5,324 bases of DNA from a bacterium ADurb.Bin374 (GTDB lineage Bacteria; Riflebacteria; Ozemobacteria; Ozemobacterales; Ozemobacteraceae). Positions within the stretch are counted from its first letter, which is position 1; every line of letters starts with the position of its first letter. Where the stretch lies: positions 1 to 5,324 of the forward strand of contig MWAR01000526.1 of NCBI GenBank assembly GCA_002068715.1, in the 5' to 3' direction. The notes under the pieces were generated by a model. That model was not told the origin of the DNA and ran no database searches. It worked only from the letters and a program-made list of their open reading frames with translations. Both the position numbers and the translations under genes were made by a program. Shown piece by piece: positions 1 to 5,324 of the stretch.

Positions 1-57
1 TTTCAAACCCGCCCCTGCGTGTGTCGTTGGCGGCATTTCCCCGTGAAAATAGTGTCG
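1..57. other. Window edge without recognisable gene
   Basis: This stretch lies beyond the terminator of the phospholipase D gene. I see no start codon with a ribosome binding site and no recognisable end of a neighbouring gene. It is probably intergenic or the extreme edge of a neighbour outside the window. Confidence 0.4.
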
Positions 58-92
58 AAAATAAAACTCCCCCGGAGGATGCCCGGGGGAGT
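58..92 (-). terminator. Intrinsic terminator of the phospholipase D gene
   Basis: Positions 66-75 and 83-92 form a perfect 10-bp, almost entirely G-C stem around a 7-base loop (76-82). Read on the minus strand, the stem begins 17 bases past the TGA stop at 112-110 and is followed by a U-rich run (UUUAUUUU, from 65 down to 58). This is the classic layout of a Rho-independent terminator. On the plus strand no T run follows the stem, so it should act in the minus direction only. Confidence 0.9.
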
Positions 93-109
93 CTGGCTTG
101 AACTGCAGA

Positions 110-1639
110 TCAGATCACGGGGCGCAGCCAGGTCAGCTTGCGGAGGAAGTTCATCTTCTTGACGATTTCCTTGGAGCAGTGGTCTTCGGGACCGTAGGCC
201 TTGGTTACGTTGCCGTCCTTGTCGACGGTGATCTTGTACTCGACGGTGGACTTCATGTCGTCGAAGAGGCGCAGGGCGGTCATCGTCGCGAACTGCGGAT
301 CGCAGATGGCGGCGACGACTTCCGAGTTGATCTGCTCGCTCAGGGCGTCCATGTTGTAGGAACCCACGACGGCGATCTGCCGGTCGAACACGAACACCTT
401 CGAATGGAGCCGCTCGTTGATGGACGGGGCGACAAGCAGACGGCAGGTCGGCATGTCCCTGAGCATCTTCTTCCAGTCGGACATCAGGAACGCCTGGGGG
501 AACAGCGAGTCGGTCGAACCGCCGCTGTTGGTGTGCATGATGATCTTCACGCCGCGGTCAGACGCCCGCTTGAGGGCTGCTTCGGCCTCGGCGGTGAGAA
601 CCAGATACGGATTCTGGATGATGATCTCGGATTTGCAGGAGTCGATGAACTTGACCAGCGTGGGGGTGATTCCATTCAGGGCGCCCAGCCGGGAGTGCTT
701 GTCGAGGATCTTGACGGGCTTCGGCCGCTCGCCCCGGAACAGCTGGAACGACGCGTAGCTCGACAGGTTCTTGTATTTGGAAAGCTCCTCGTTGAACTCC
801 TTGAGCGCCTCGGGCAGCTTGCCTGAAAGCTTGATCTTCGATTCGTCATACAGGCCCTGACCCAGCATGAACCGGCGAAGGGCCATGTTGGCCAGATCGA
901 GCCGGGCGGACTGGTCCTTCCAGTTGAACGTATCGGGCTTCACGACAGAATTCCGCAGACAGCCCCACTCGTCGTCGAACGCCTTCTTGAGTTGCGCAGC
1001 CACATGCGTCCCGCTCATCAACACGTCGGAATCGCGATACACGATATCGTATTCGCCCTTCCCGACGAAGTAGTCCGGGCCGATGTTTCGGCCGCCGATG
1101 ATCGAGGTCTTGCCGTCGACGATGATGATCTTGTCGTGGTTGCTGGCAAATGCCGCGCGGAAGTCTTCGAACATGGCCAGCAACGATTTGCCGACCGAGT
1201 TGAACTGCTTGATCTGGACGTTGGGAACGGCCGCAAGCTCTTCGAACCGGTCGGGCATCCCTTTCATATAGCCTGATCTATAAATACGCCCGTCGATCAT
1301 CAGACGGATCCGGACGCCTTCGCGGGCTTTTTTCGCGAGCAGTCCGAGAAACGCCTGGCCGAAGATGTCCTTGTCGACGATGAAATACGTGCAGTCGATC
1401 GTCTCCTTCGCGCTTTCGAGCATCTTCCAGCGAGCATACAGGGCATCATCGTTGCGCCAGATATACCGGACACGCGTGTTGATATCGCCCTTGGGAACGT
1501 CGATCGAGTCAAACGCCGCTTTCAGGTCGTCGTTCGGAGCGAGGGTAGGGCTTCCGGCCCCAAGCCAGGTGGTGACGATGATCACGGCGAGGAACGCAAG
1601 GGCGATTCCGCGGACCACACTCGTATTGAAACACTTCAT
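110..1639 (-). CDS. Phospholipase D superfamily protein, cardiolipin synthase-like, with N-terminal signal/anchor
   Basis: Predicted 509-residue protein with two HKD catalytic half-sites. The first is H168-x-K170-x4-D175 followed by GGRNIGPDYF (182-191). The second is H412-x-K414-x4-D419 followed by GSYN (426-429) and E440. Two such half-sites normally form one active site that transfers phosphatidyl groups through a phosphohistidine. The GGRNIG segment after the first motif resembles ClsC-type cardiolipin synthases, and the length is close to theirs. Residues 1-28 have basic residues (K2, R10) then a hydrophobic run at 11-28, with no lipobox cysteine, so the protein is probably exported or anchored in the inner membrane. 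The ATG at 1639 is preferred because AAGGAGG lies 6 bases upstream and the signal segment then sits at the N terminus. An in-frame ATG at 1750 would add 37 residues and bury it. The gene is monocistronic, with its own promoter and terminator. Substrate is unproven: cardiolipin synthesis, phospholipid hydrolysis and nuclease activity all occur in this superfamily. Confidence 0.92.
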   Translation of the reverse strand: MKCFNTSVVRGIALAFLAVIIVTTWLGAGSPTLAPNDDLKAAFDSIDVPKGDINTRVRYIWRNDDALYARWKMLESAKETIDCTYFIVDKDIFGQAFLGLLAKKAREGVRIRLMIDGRIYRSGYMKGMPDRFEELAAVPNVQIKQFNSVGKSLLAMFEDFRAAFASNHDKIIIVDGKTSIIGGRNIGPDYFVGKGEYDIVYRDSDVLMSGTHVAAQLKKAFDDEWGCLRNSVVKPDTFNWKDQSARLDLANMALRRFMLGQGLYDESKIKLSGKLPEALKEFNEELSKYKNLSSYASFQLFRGERPKPVKILDKHSRLGALNGITPTLVKFIDSCKSEIIIQNPYLVLTAEAEAALKRASDRGVKIIMHTNSGGSTDSLFPQAFLMSDWKKMLRDMPTCRLLVAPSINERLHSKVFVFDRQIAVVGSYNMDALSEQINSEVVAAICDPQFATMTALRLFDDMKSTVEYKITVDKDGNVTKAYGPEDHCSKEIVKKMNFLRKLTWLRPVI

Positions 1640-1645
1640 CGAGGC

Positions 1646-1652
1646 CCTCCTT
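1646..1652 (-). promoter_or_regulatory. Ribosome binding site fixing the phospholipase D start
   Basis: Read on the minus strand this is AAGGAGG, a near-perfect Shine-Dalgarno sequence, followed by a 6-base spacer and ATG (1639-1637). It decides the start codon against the longer in-frame reading from 1750. Confidence 0.9.
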
Positions 1653-1690
1653 GAGGGGAAAAATCGTACAGATACGTGAGATGTTCTTAA

Positions 1691-1719
1691 ATTCTCCATG
1701 AAAACGCCTGTTTCGTCAA
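1691..1719 (-). promoter_or_regulatory. Sigma-70-type promoter of the phospholipase D gene
   Basis: Minus-strand -35 TTGACG (1719-1714) and -10 GAGAAT (1696-1691) are separated by exactly 17 bases. The -35 matches 5 of 6 consensus positions and the -10 matches 4 of 6. Transcription would begin near 1684, giving a leader of about 45 bases. The alternative start codon at 1750 lies upstream of this promoter, which further argues against it. Predicted by motif only. Confidence 0.6.
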
Positions 1720-1721
1720 GA

Positions 1722-1743
1722 ATGGGAAGCGTATGGGAAGTGT
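1722..1743. repeat. Two-copy 11-base tandem repeat in the divergent promoter region
   Basis: ATGGGAAGCGT (1722-1732) is followed directly by ATGGGAAGTGT (1733-1743), identical at 10 of 11 positions. The 11-base period is about one helical turn, so a protein binding both copies would contact the same DNA face. The pair starts 3 bases upstream of the minus-strand -35 element and ends 27 bases before the plus-strand -35. It could be an activator or repressor site for one or both genes; no regulator is identified. Confidence 0.6.
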
Positions 1744-1770
1744 TCGGCAAAGTTTTCCCGTAATGAAAGG

Positions 1771-1800
1771 TTGAACTTTGTCCGGTGAAGCTGGTACCCT
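1771..1800 (+). promoter_or_regulatory. Candidate extended -10 promoter of the methyltransferase gene
   Basis: TTGAAC (1771-1776), an 18-base spacer and TACCCT (1795-1800) with TG one base upstream (1792-1793) give the TGnTAnnnT extended -10 pattern. The -10 hexamer alone matches only 3 of 6 positions, so the call leans on the TG extension, the -35 and a matching arrangement upstream of smc. Transcription would start near 1807, leaving a leader of under 20 bases. Confidence 0.4.
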
Positions 1801-1811
1801 GAAACTCGTAT

Positions 1812-1817
1812 GGAAGG
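1812..1817 (+). promoter_or_regulatory. Ribosome binding site supporting the GTG start
   Basis: GGAAGG lies 6 bases before the GTG at 1824. No in-frame ATG near the N terminus would retain the first zinc-ribbon cysteine pair, so this weaker site and the GTG are taken as the real start. Confidence 0.6.
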
Positions 1818-1823
1818 CAACCA

Positions 1824-2939
1824 GTGAAGCGAATTCATCTCTCCGTTCTGCGGTGCATCCGTTGCGGTGGCGATCTCGAGATCGCTTCGGGCCTGACCAC
1901 GGTTGAATCCGGAGATGAAATCGTCCACGGCACCATTGGGTGCAGGAAGTGTGCGGCGGAGTTTCCGATCGTCGACGGAGTCGGCGTCTTCTTCGATCCT
2001 GAAATGATGAAGACGTTGCTCACGACGGCCGAGCGCCGAAGCATCGCAAAAACCGGATGCACATGCCCGGTGGCCGAAACCGGAGACGACGCTTCGAAGA
2101 ACGAGAAGCTGGTCAGAACCGTAGAAAACTGGAGTTATCAATGGAACCAGGTTCTCGGTTGGACTGCCGAAGATTTCGCCGGAAAGGGCTTCTGCGGGGA
2201 AAAATGCTTCCGTGAGTTCATTCCGATCCAGCCGGAAGAGTATCGCGACCGAACCGTCGTCATTTGGTGCGGTGGAAACGGCCGAGAGGCCTATCATGTC
2301 GCCCGATACGCTCCGGCACTGATCATCGTGGTCGAGATCGGCGATGAAATCTACAGGATCCGGGACCTCTTCGGCCCCGGCGCGAATCTTCTCCTCCTGC
2401 GATGCGACATGCTCAAAAATCCTCTCAGGGAAGGAGTGGCCGATATCTCGATCTGCGACCACGCGCTTCAGCACATCATCGATCATCGGCAGGCCTTTTC
2501 CATGCTTGCCGGTGTCCTGAAGCCGGGCGGTCTTGCGGCAATCTGCGCATACAGCCATGAAAACAATTTCCTGATCACCGGCCTGGTCGAGCCGCTCAAA
2601 TCGGTTCTTCACAGGCTCCCGCTCGTTCTTCTGCGGTTTCTGGCCTGTCTGCCGGCCCTGGTCATCTTCTTCTGCATCCATTTCGTATACCTTCCGATAC
2701 GCAAATACGATGAGAAAACGGCAAGGCGCATCCCCCTGTACGAGCACATGATCTTCTGGTCGGAATGCAACCTGAAGTTCATCTGGACGGCTTGTTTCGA
2801 TCTGCTCCATGCGCCGGTTTCCTACCATTTCCGGCGCGACGAGATCGTCTCTCTCGCGGCGTCAGGCAAGATCGGGATCAGAACGCTGGTCAACACCCAC
2901 CAGACGACCTGGTCGATGATCGGGACGCGCCTTCCCTGA
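1824..2939 (+). CDS. Trm112-type zinc ribbon fused to class I SAM-dependent methyltransferase, membrane-associated
   Basis: Predicted 371-residue protein. Residues 8-57 form a Trm112/YcaR-like zinc ribbon: C11-x2-C14, then C40-x2-C43 followed by AEFPIVDGVGVFF, typical of that fold. Residues about 100-250 are a Rossmann-type methyltransferase. They show ENWSYQW (101-107), a glycine-rich SAM loop CGGNGR (149-154), acidic E171 at the end of strand 2, D195, a DHALQHI segment (212-218) and LKPGG (232-236). Residues 265-292 are strongly hydrophobic and end in basic PIRK, so one or two membrane-embedded helices are likely. The C-terminal part (336-368) resembles the closing strands of related glycan and small-molecule methyltransferases. 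The usual aspartate of motif I is replaced by isoleucine (I147), and the common GCG order is CGG. The acceptor is unknown; a lipid-linked or envelope substrate is inferred from the membrane segment. It is divergently transcribed from the phospholipase D gene and 126 bases upstream of smc. Translation starts at GTG. Confidence 0.85.
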   Translation: MKRIHLSVLRCIRCGGDLEIASGLTTVESGDEIVHGTIGCRKCAAEFPIVDGVGVFFDPEMMKTLLTTAERRSIAKTGCTCPVAETGDDASKNEKLVRTVENWSYQWNQVLGWTAEDFAGKGFCGEKCFREFIPIQPEEYRDRTVVIWCGGNGREAYHVARYAPALIIVVEIGDEIYRIRDLFGPGANLLLLRCDMLKNPLREGVADISICDHALQHIIDHRQAFSMLAGVLKPGGLAAICAYSHENNFLITGLVEPLKSVLHRLPLVLLRFLACLPALVIFFCIHFVYLPIRKYDEKTARRIPLYEHMIFWSECNLKFIWTACFDLLHAPVSYHFRRDEIVSLAASGKIGIRTLVNTHQTTWSMIGTRLP

Positions 2940-2968
2940 GAGGAACTCGCTTTCTTACCCCTTGGGGG

Positions 2969-2998
2969 CTGTCATTTTCCGGCCGGATATGGTACTTT
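2969..2998 (+). promoter_or_regulatory. Candidate extended -10 promoter of smc
   Basis: CTGTCA (2969-2974), an 18-base spacer and TACTTT (2993-2998), with TG at 2990-2991, again fit TGnTAnnnT. The -35 matches 4 of 6 positions. The offset from -35 to TGGTAC is 21 bases, as upstream of the methyltransferase gene. Transcription would begin near 3005, giving a leader of about 60 bases. I see no clear Rho-independent terminator between 2939 and this site, so read-through from the methyltransferase gene is also possible. Confidence 0.4.
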
Positions 2999-3004
2999 TA
3001 CTGA

Positions 3005-3037
3005 CCGGCTTCTGCCGGACATTCCCCCGGTGGAATG
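3005..3037 (+). other. Two small hairpins in the smc leader
   Basis: CCGGC (3005-3009) pairs with GCCGG (3014-3018) around a 4-base loop. CATTCC (3020-3025) pairs with GGAATG (3032-3037) around a 6-base loop. They lie one base apart, just after the predicted transcription start and 18 bases before the Shine-Dalgarno site. Neither is followed by a T run, so they are not obvious terminators. They may protect the 5' end or affect translation, or may be chance structure in G+C-rich DNA. Confidence 0.3.
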
Positions 3038-3055
3038 AGCTTTCCCGAAGGACGC

Positions 3056-3060
3056 AGGAG
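3056..3060 (+). promoter_or_regulatory. Ribosome binding site of smc
   Basis: AGGAG lies 5 bases before the ATG at 3066. The start it selects gives the canonical SMC N terminus, [14 protein letters not shown]. Confidence 0.85.
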
Positions 3061-3065
3061 AGACC

Positions 3066-5324
3066 ATGCATCTGAAATCCCTCGAAATCATGGGATTCAA
3101 GTCGTTCGGCCGCAAGACGGTCTTCGATTTTCAACCCGGCATCACGGCAATCATCGGCCCCAACGGGTCCGGCAAGAGCAACGTTTGCGACGCCATTCGC
3201 TGGGTTCTCGGCGAGCAGAGCGCGAAGGCGCTGCGCGGCAACAAGATGGCCGAAGTCATTTTCGCCGGTTCCCCGACCCTGCGGTCGGCCGCGTTCGCCC
3301 AGGTGAAGCTCATTCTCGACAATGAAGACCGGATGATGCCGCTCGATTTCTCCGAGGTCACCATCGGCCGCCAGTTGTTCAAGTCAGGCGAGAGCAACTA
3401 CCTCGTGAACGGCACCCGCGCCCTGCTGGGCGATGTCAAGGAAATGCTGATGGATACAGGCATCGGCAAGGATGGCTACTCGGTCATCGGCCAGGGTGAC
3501 ATCGAGGACATCATCTTCCAGCGCACCCAGTCCCGCCGTGCCCTCATCGAAGAGGCCGCCGGCATCACGAAGTTCAAGCACCGCAAGGCGAACACGCTCA
3601 CCAAGCTCGATCACACCCGGGCCAACATCACCCGCCTTCAGGACATTGTCGGCGAGATCCAGAACCAGCTTGGGCCGCTCGCCGAGCAGGCCGAAAAGAC
3701 CCGCCGCTACCAGGCGCTCGCCGCCGAGATCCGCACCCTCGAGATCGACCTCGTCCTGTTCGACCTGTCGCAGCTCTACGGCGACGCGGAAAACGTCGAT
3801 TCGATGCGGCGCGGCCTCCTTGCGAAAGTCGCCGAAATAGAAAAATTTCTCGAAGAGATCGACAGCCGCAAGAGCGGCGTGCGGGCAAAAGTCCTGGAAT
3901 TCGAGACACAGCTCCAGGCCCGCCAGAACGAATCCCGCGAGGTCGTCCTCACGATCGACGGCATCCGGGAACGCATGGCCATCCTTAAGGAAGAGGCGCG
4001 CGGCCACGAGGCGCGACGCCAGGCCATCACCGAAGAGGTTGCCCAGATCGAAAAGAACCTCGCCGACGGCGGCCAGGAGATCGCCGACGCCGAGGGCCGC
4101 CTTCGCGACGAAGAGGCCGCGGAAATCGCCGTGGCCGGCCGCATGGCCGAGATCGATGCGAACCTTTCCAAGGTCCAGGATGAGCTTGACGCCCACCTGA
4201 AGAGCGTCAGCCAGGACCGCGAGTCCTCCTACAAGATCGCCGGAGAGATGGTCGCCAGGAAGAACACGATCAACTCCGCGAACCAGCAGATCCAGATCCT
4301 CGAACGCCAGCTGGAAAAGGGCGCCGGCGACGTGACGACCCTCAACGCCGCGCTCGAAAAACTCAACGGCGAAAAGTCGAACATCGAGAAGGAACTCAAG
4401 GCGATGGAAACCACCATCACCGACGAGGGAACCCGCCTTGCCGACGACCAGACCCAGGCGAACCGTCTCGACAAAGATTTGCGCCGTGCCGAGGAAGAGC
4501 TTGTTTCGACCGTCGACCAGTTCAAGGTTCTCACGGCAAAACGGAACATTCTCGAAGATCTGAAAAACCGCTCCGACGGCGGCATCCATCGCGGCGTGCG
4601 CGAGGCCCTCGCCCTGAAGGACCGCGACCTGCCCGGCATCTGCGGCATGATCGGCGACCTCATCACCGTTCCCAAAGGCTACGAGATGGCCTTCGAGACC
4701 GCGCTCGGCGGCAGCATCCAGGACATCGTCACCCGCGACGCGGAAACCGCCCAGCGGGCGATCGCGATCCTGAAGGAGCGCAAGGCCGGCCGTGCCACGT
4801 TCCTGCCGATCGACATGATCCAGGCGCCGTCCCGCGTCGAACAGGCGCGCGTGAAGGGCTGTCTCGGCGTCGCACTCGACCTTGTTCAATTCGATGCGAA
4901 ATATTACTCCATCATGAACTTCCTGCTGGGTCGCATCCTCGTCTTCGAGAACCTCGACGATGCGGTCGCTTACTCGCGCACCACACGCAATTTCAACCGC
5001 ATCGTCACCCTCGACGGCGACATCGTCCGCTCATCGGGCGCGATGACGGGCGGTGCCGAAGGCCAGAAGTCGGCCGGCCTGCTCGCCCGCAAGCGCGAGC
5101 TCGAAGAGGCCGAAGAGAAGCTGAAAACGCTGGCCGCGTCCGAAAAGAAGCTGACCGGCCTCGTGACCACGGGCGGACCCCGCTTGGCCAATGTGGTGCT
5201 GGGTCCTGGTGCCCTGCAGCCTTACAAAGGCAGCTTCAGAGTCCGGACAGGCACGGACGGGGTCGCCTGGAACCCCCGAGTGCGACCCGACGAGACCTCC
5301 GGACTCTCGCTGTCGCGCCTGGCA
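3066..5324 (+). CDS. smc: Chromosome segregation protein SMC, N-terminal two thirds; runs off the window
   Basis: The frame is open for 753 codons with no stop in the window. SMC dimers with ScpA and ScpB form the bacterial condensin that loads near the origin and extrudes DNA loops. Visible in order: N-terminal head with GFKSF (10-14), Walker A GPNGSGKS (31-38), [13 protein letters not shown] (46-58), Q-loop Q143 in [11 protein letters not shown], and [11 protein letters not shown] (157-167). A long Glu/Lys/Arg/Ala-rich coiled coil follows (about 170-500). The hinge spans about 505-665, with [12 protein letters not shown] (522-533), [10 protein letters not shown] (546-555) and [15 protein letters not shown] (649-663). 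The start of the returning coil is [16 protein letters not shown] (672-687). Bacterial SMC is usually near 1150-1200 residues, so the second coil, LSGG signature and Walker B should lie beyond the window. From about residue 701 the sequence no longer resembles SMC (see the separate entry). Identity up to residue about 697 is near certain. Confidence 0.97.
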   Translation, partial: MHLKSLEIMGFKSFGRKTVFDFQPGITAIIGPNGSGKSNVCDAIRWVLGEQSAKALRGNKMAEVIFAGSPTLRSAAFAQVKLILDNEDRMMPLDFSEVTIGRQLFKSGESNYLVNGTRALLGDVKEMLMDTGIGKDGYSVIGQGDIEDIIFQRTQSRRALIEEAAGITKFKHRKANTLTKLDHTRANITRLQDIVGEIQNQLGPLAEQAEKTRRYQALAAEIRTLEIDLVLFDLSQLYGDAENVDSMRRGLLAKVAEIEKFLEEIDSRKSGVRAKVLEFETQLQARQNESREVVLTIDGIRERMAILKEEARGHEARRQAITEEVAQIEKNLADGGQEIADAEGRLRDEEAAEIAVAGRMAEIDANLSKVQDELDAHLKSVSQDRESSYKIAGEMVARKNTINSANQQIQILERQLEKGAGDVTTLNAALEKLNGEKSNIEKELKAMETTITDEGTRLADDQTQANRLDKDLRRAEEELVSTVDQFKVLTAKRNILEDLKNRSDGGIHRGVREALALKDRDLPGICGMIGDLITVPKGYEMAFETALGGSIQDIVTRDAETAQRAIAILKERKAGRATFLPIDMIQAPSRVEQARVKGCLGVALDLVQFDAKYYSIMNFLLGRILVFENLDDAVAYSRTTRNFNRIVTLDGDIVRSSGAMTGGAEGQKSAGLLARKRELEEAEEKLKTLAASEKKLTGLVTTGGPRLANVVLGPGALQPYKGSFRVRTGTDGVAWNPRVRPDETSGLSLSRLA
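5166..5324 (+). other. Non-SMC segment continuing the smc frame; suspected chimeric or recombinant junction
   Basis: The last 53 codons keep the smc frame open, but the product ([11 protein letters not shown] onward, ending [12 protein letters not shown]) has five prolines, many glycines and no heptad pattern where SMC needs a long coiled coil. Proline uses CCT twice and arginine uses AGA once; neither codon occurs in the preceding 700 codons, which contain only nine prolines in total. The other two plus-strand frames and one minus-strand frame are also open, so openness proves little, but the smc frame gives the most protein-like composition. The PRLANV start and DGVAW...GLSLS pattern faintly recall the N-terminal part of Tse2-like ADP-ribosyltransferase toxins, from memory and unverified. 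The simplest explanation is a misjoined contig end. Confidence 0.6.

Noticed and set aside
98..826. A 242-codon plus-strand open frame opposite the phospholipase D gene
   Set aside because: Its composition (Gly, Leu, Val, Asp, Arg, His) is typical of the antisense of a G+C-rich gene, while the minus strand carries the second HKD motif here.
1640..1750. Longer phospholipase D start at the ATG at 1750, adding 37 residues
   Set aside because: It lacks a comparable ribosome binding site, lies upstream of the predicted promoter and would place the signal/anchor segment inside the protein; the ATG at 1639 has AAGGAGG at 6 bases.
1748..1780. Inverted repeat CAAAGTT / AACTTTG separated by 19 bases and overlapping the plus-strand -35
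   Set aside because: A 7-base inverted repeat at arbitrary spacing is expected about once by chance in an intergenic region this size.
1810..1827. Five-codon ORF (MEGNQ) whose stop overlaps the GTG start of the methyltransferase gene
   Set aside because: A leader peptide with translational coupling is conceivable, but it is too short to distinguish from chance and has no convincing ribosome binding site of its own.
1716..2828. A 370-codon open frame on the minus strand opposite the methyltransferase gene
   Set aside because: No family motifs are visible, and it overlaps the divergent promoter region. The plus strand has paired zinc-ribbon cysteines and SAM-binding motifs.
2957..2968. ACCCCTTGGGGG after the methyltransferase stop as a possible terminator
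   Set aside because: The loop would be only two bases, the stem about four, and no T run follows directly.
3384..4889. A 501-codon open frame on the minus strand opposite smc
   Set aside because: It mirrors the C- and G-ending codons of smc, gives a low-complexity Leu/Val/Gly/Asp-rich product and lacks recognisable motifs; smc on the plus strand has clear ATPase and hinge motifs.
5166..5324. Intein inserted in smc as the cause of the odd tail
   Set aside because: The segment begins near Thr-Thr-Gly without the Cys, Ser or Ala that starts an intein, no intein block motifs are visible, and the hinge exit is not an ATP-site location where inteins usually sit.

Overview
The window reads as G+C-rich bacterial chromosomal DNA. 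Third codon positions in all three genes are mostly G or C, Shine-Dalgarno sites are present, and spacing is compact. One gene is an essential housekeeping gene (smc), so this looks like core chromosome rather than a plasmid or phage. The lineage cannot be fixed from the sequence alone. The ClsC-like enzyme with an N-terminal export or anchor segment would suit a Gram-negative or environmental, poorly sampled lineage, but that is inference. I see no rRNA, tRNA, CRISPR array, insertion sequence or integrase.

Layout. Positions 1-57 hold no recognisable gene. Positions 58-92 are a strong intrinsic terminator for the minus-strand gene at 110-1639. That gene encodes a two-HKD phospholipase D superfamily protein of the cardiolipin-synthase type, with an N-terminal signal or anchor segment. 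A 184-base divergent intergenic region (1640-1823) carries a good minus-strand promoter, a weaker extended -10 plus-strand promoter, and an 11-base near-perfect tandem repeat between them. The plus-strand gene at 1824-2939 encodes a Trm112-type zinc ribbon joined to a class I SAM-dependent methyltransferase with a hydrophobic, probably membrane-associated insertion. After 126 bases containing a second promoter of the same design and two small hairpins comes smc (3066 to the window end). It covers the N-terminal ATPase head, the first coiled coil and the hinge.

How they work together. The first two genes may both act at the membrane or on envelope lipids or glycans (a phosphatidyl-transfer enzyme and a membrane-associated methyltransferase) and share a control region, but no common pathway can be shown. 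smc is a separate chromosome-organisation gene with its own apparent promoter.

Main anomaly. From about position 5166 to the end (159 bases) the smc frame stays open, but the protein stops looking like SMC. The second coiled coil should begin here. Instead there is a proline- and glycine-rich, non-helical stretch using codons (CCT, AGA) that the preceding 700 codons never use. A chimeric contig end is the simplest explanation; a real recombination or insertion junction in smc is the interesting alternative.
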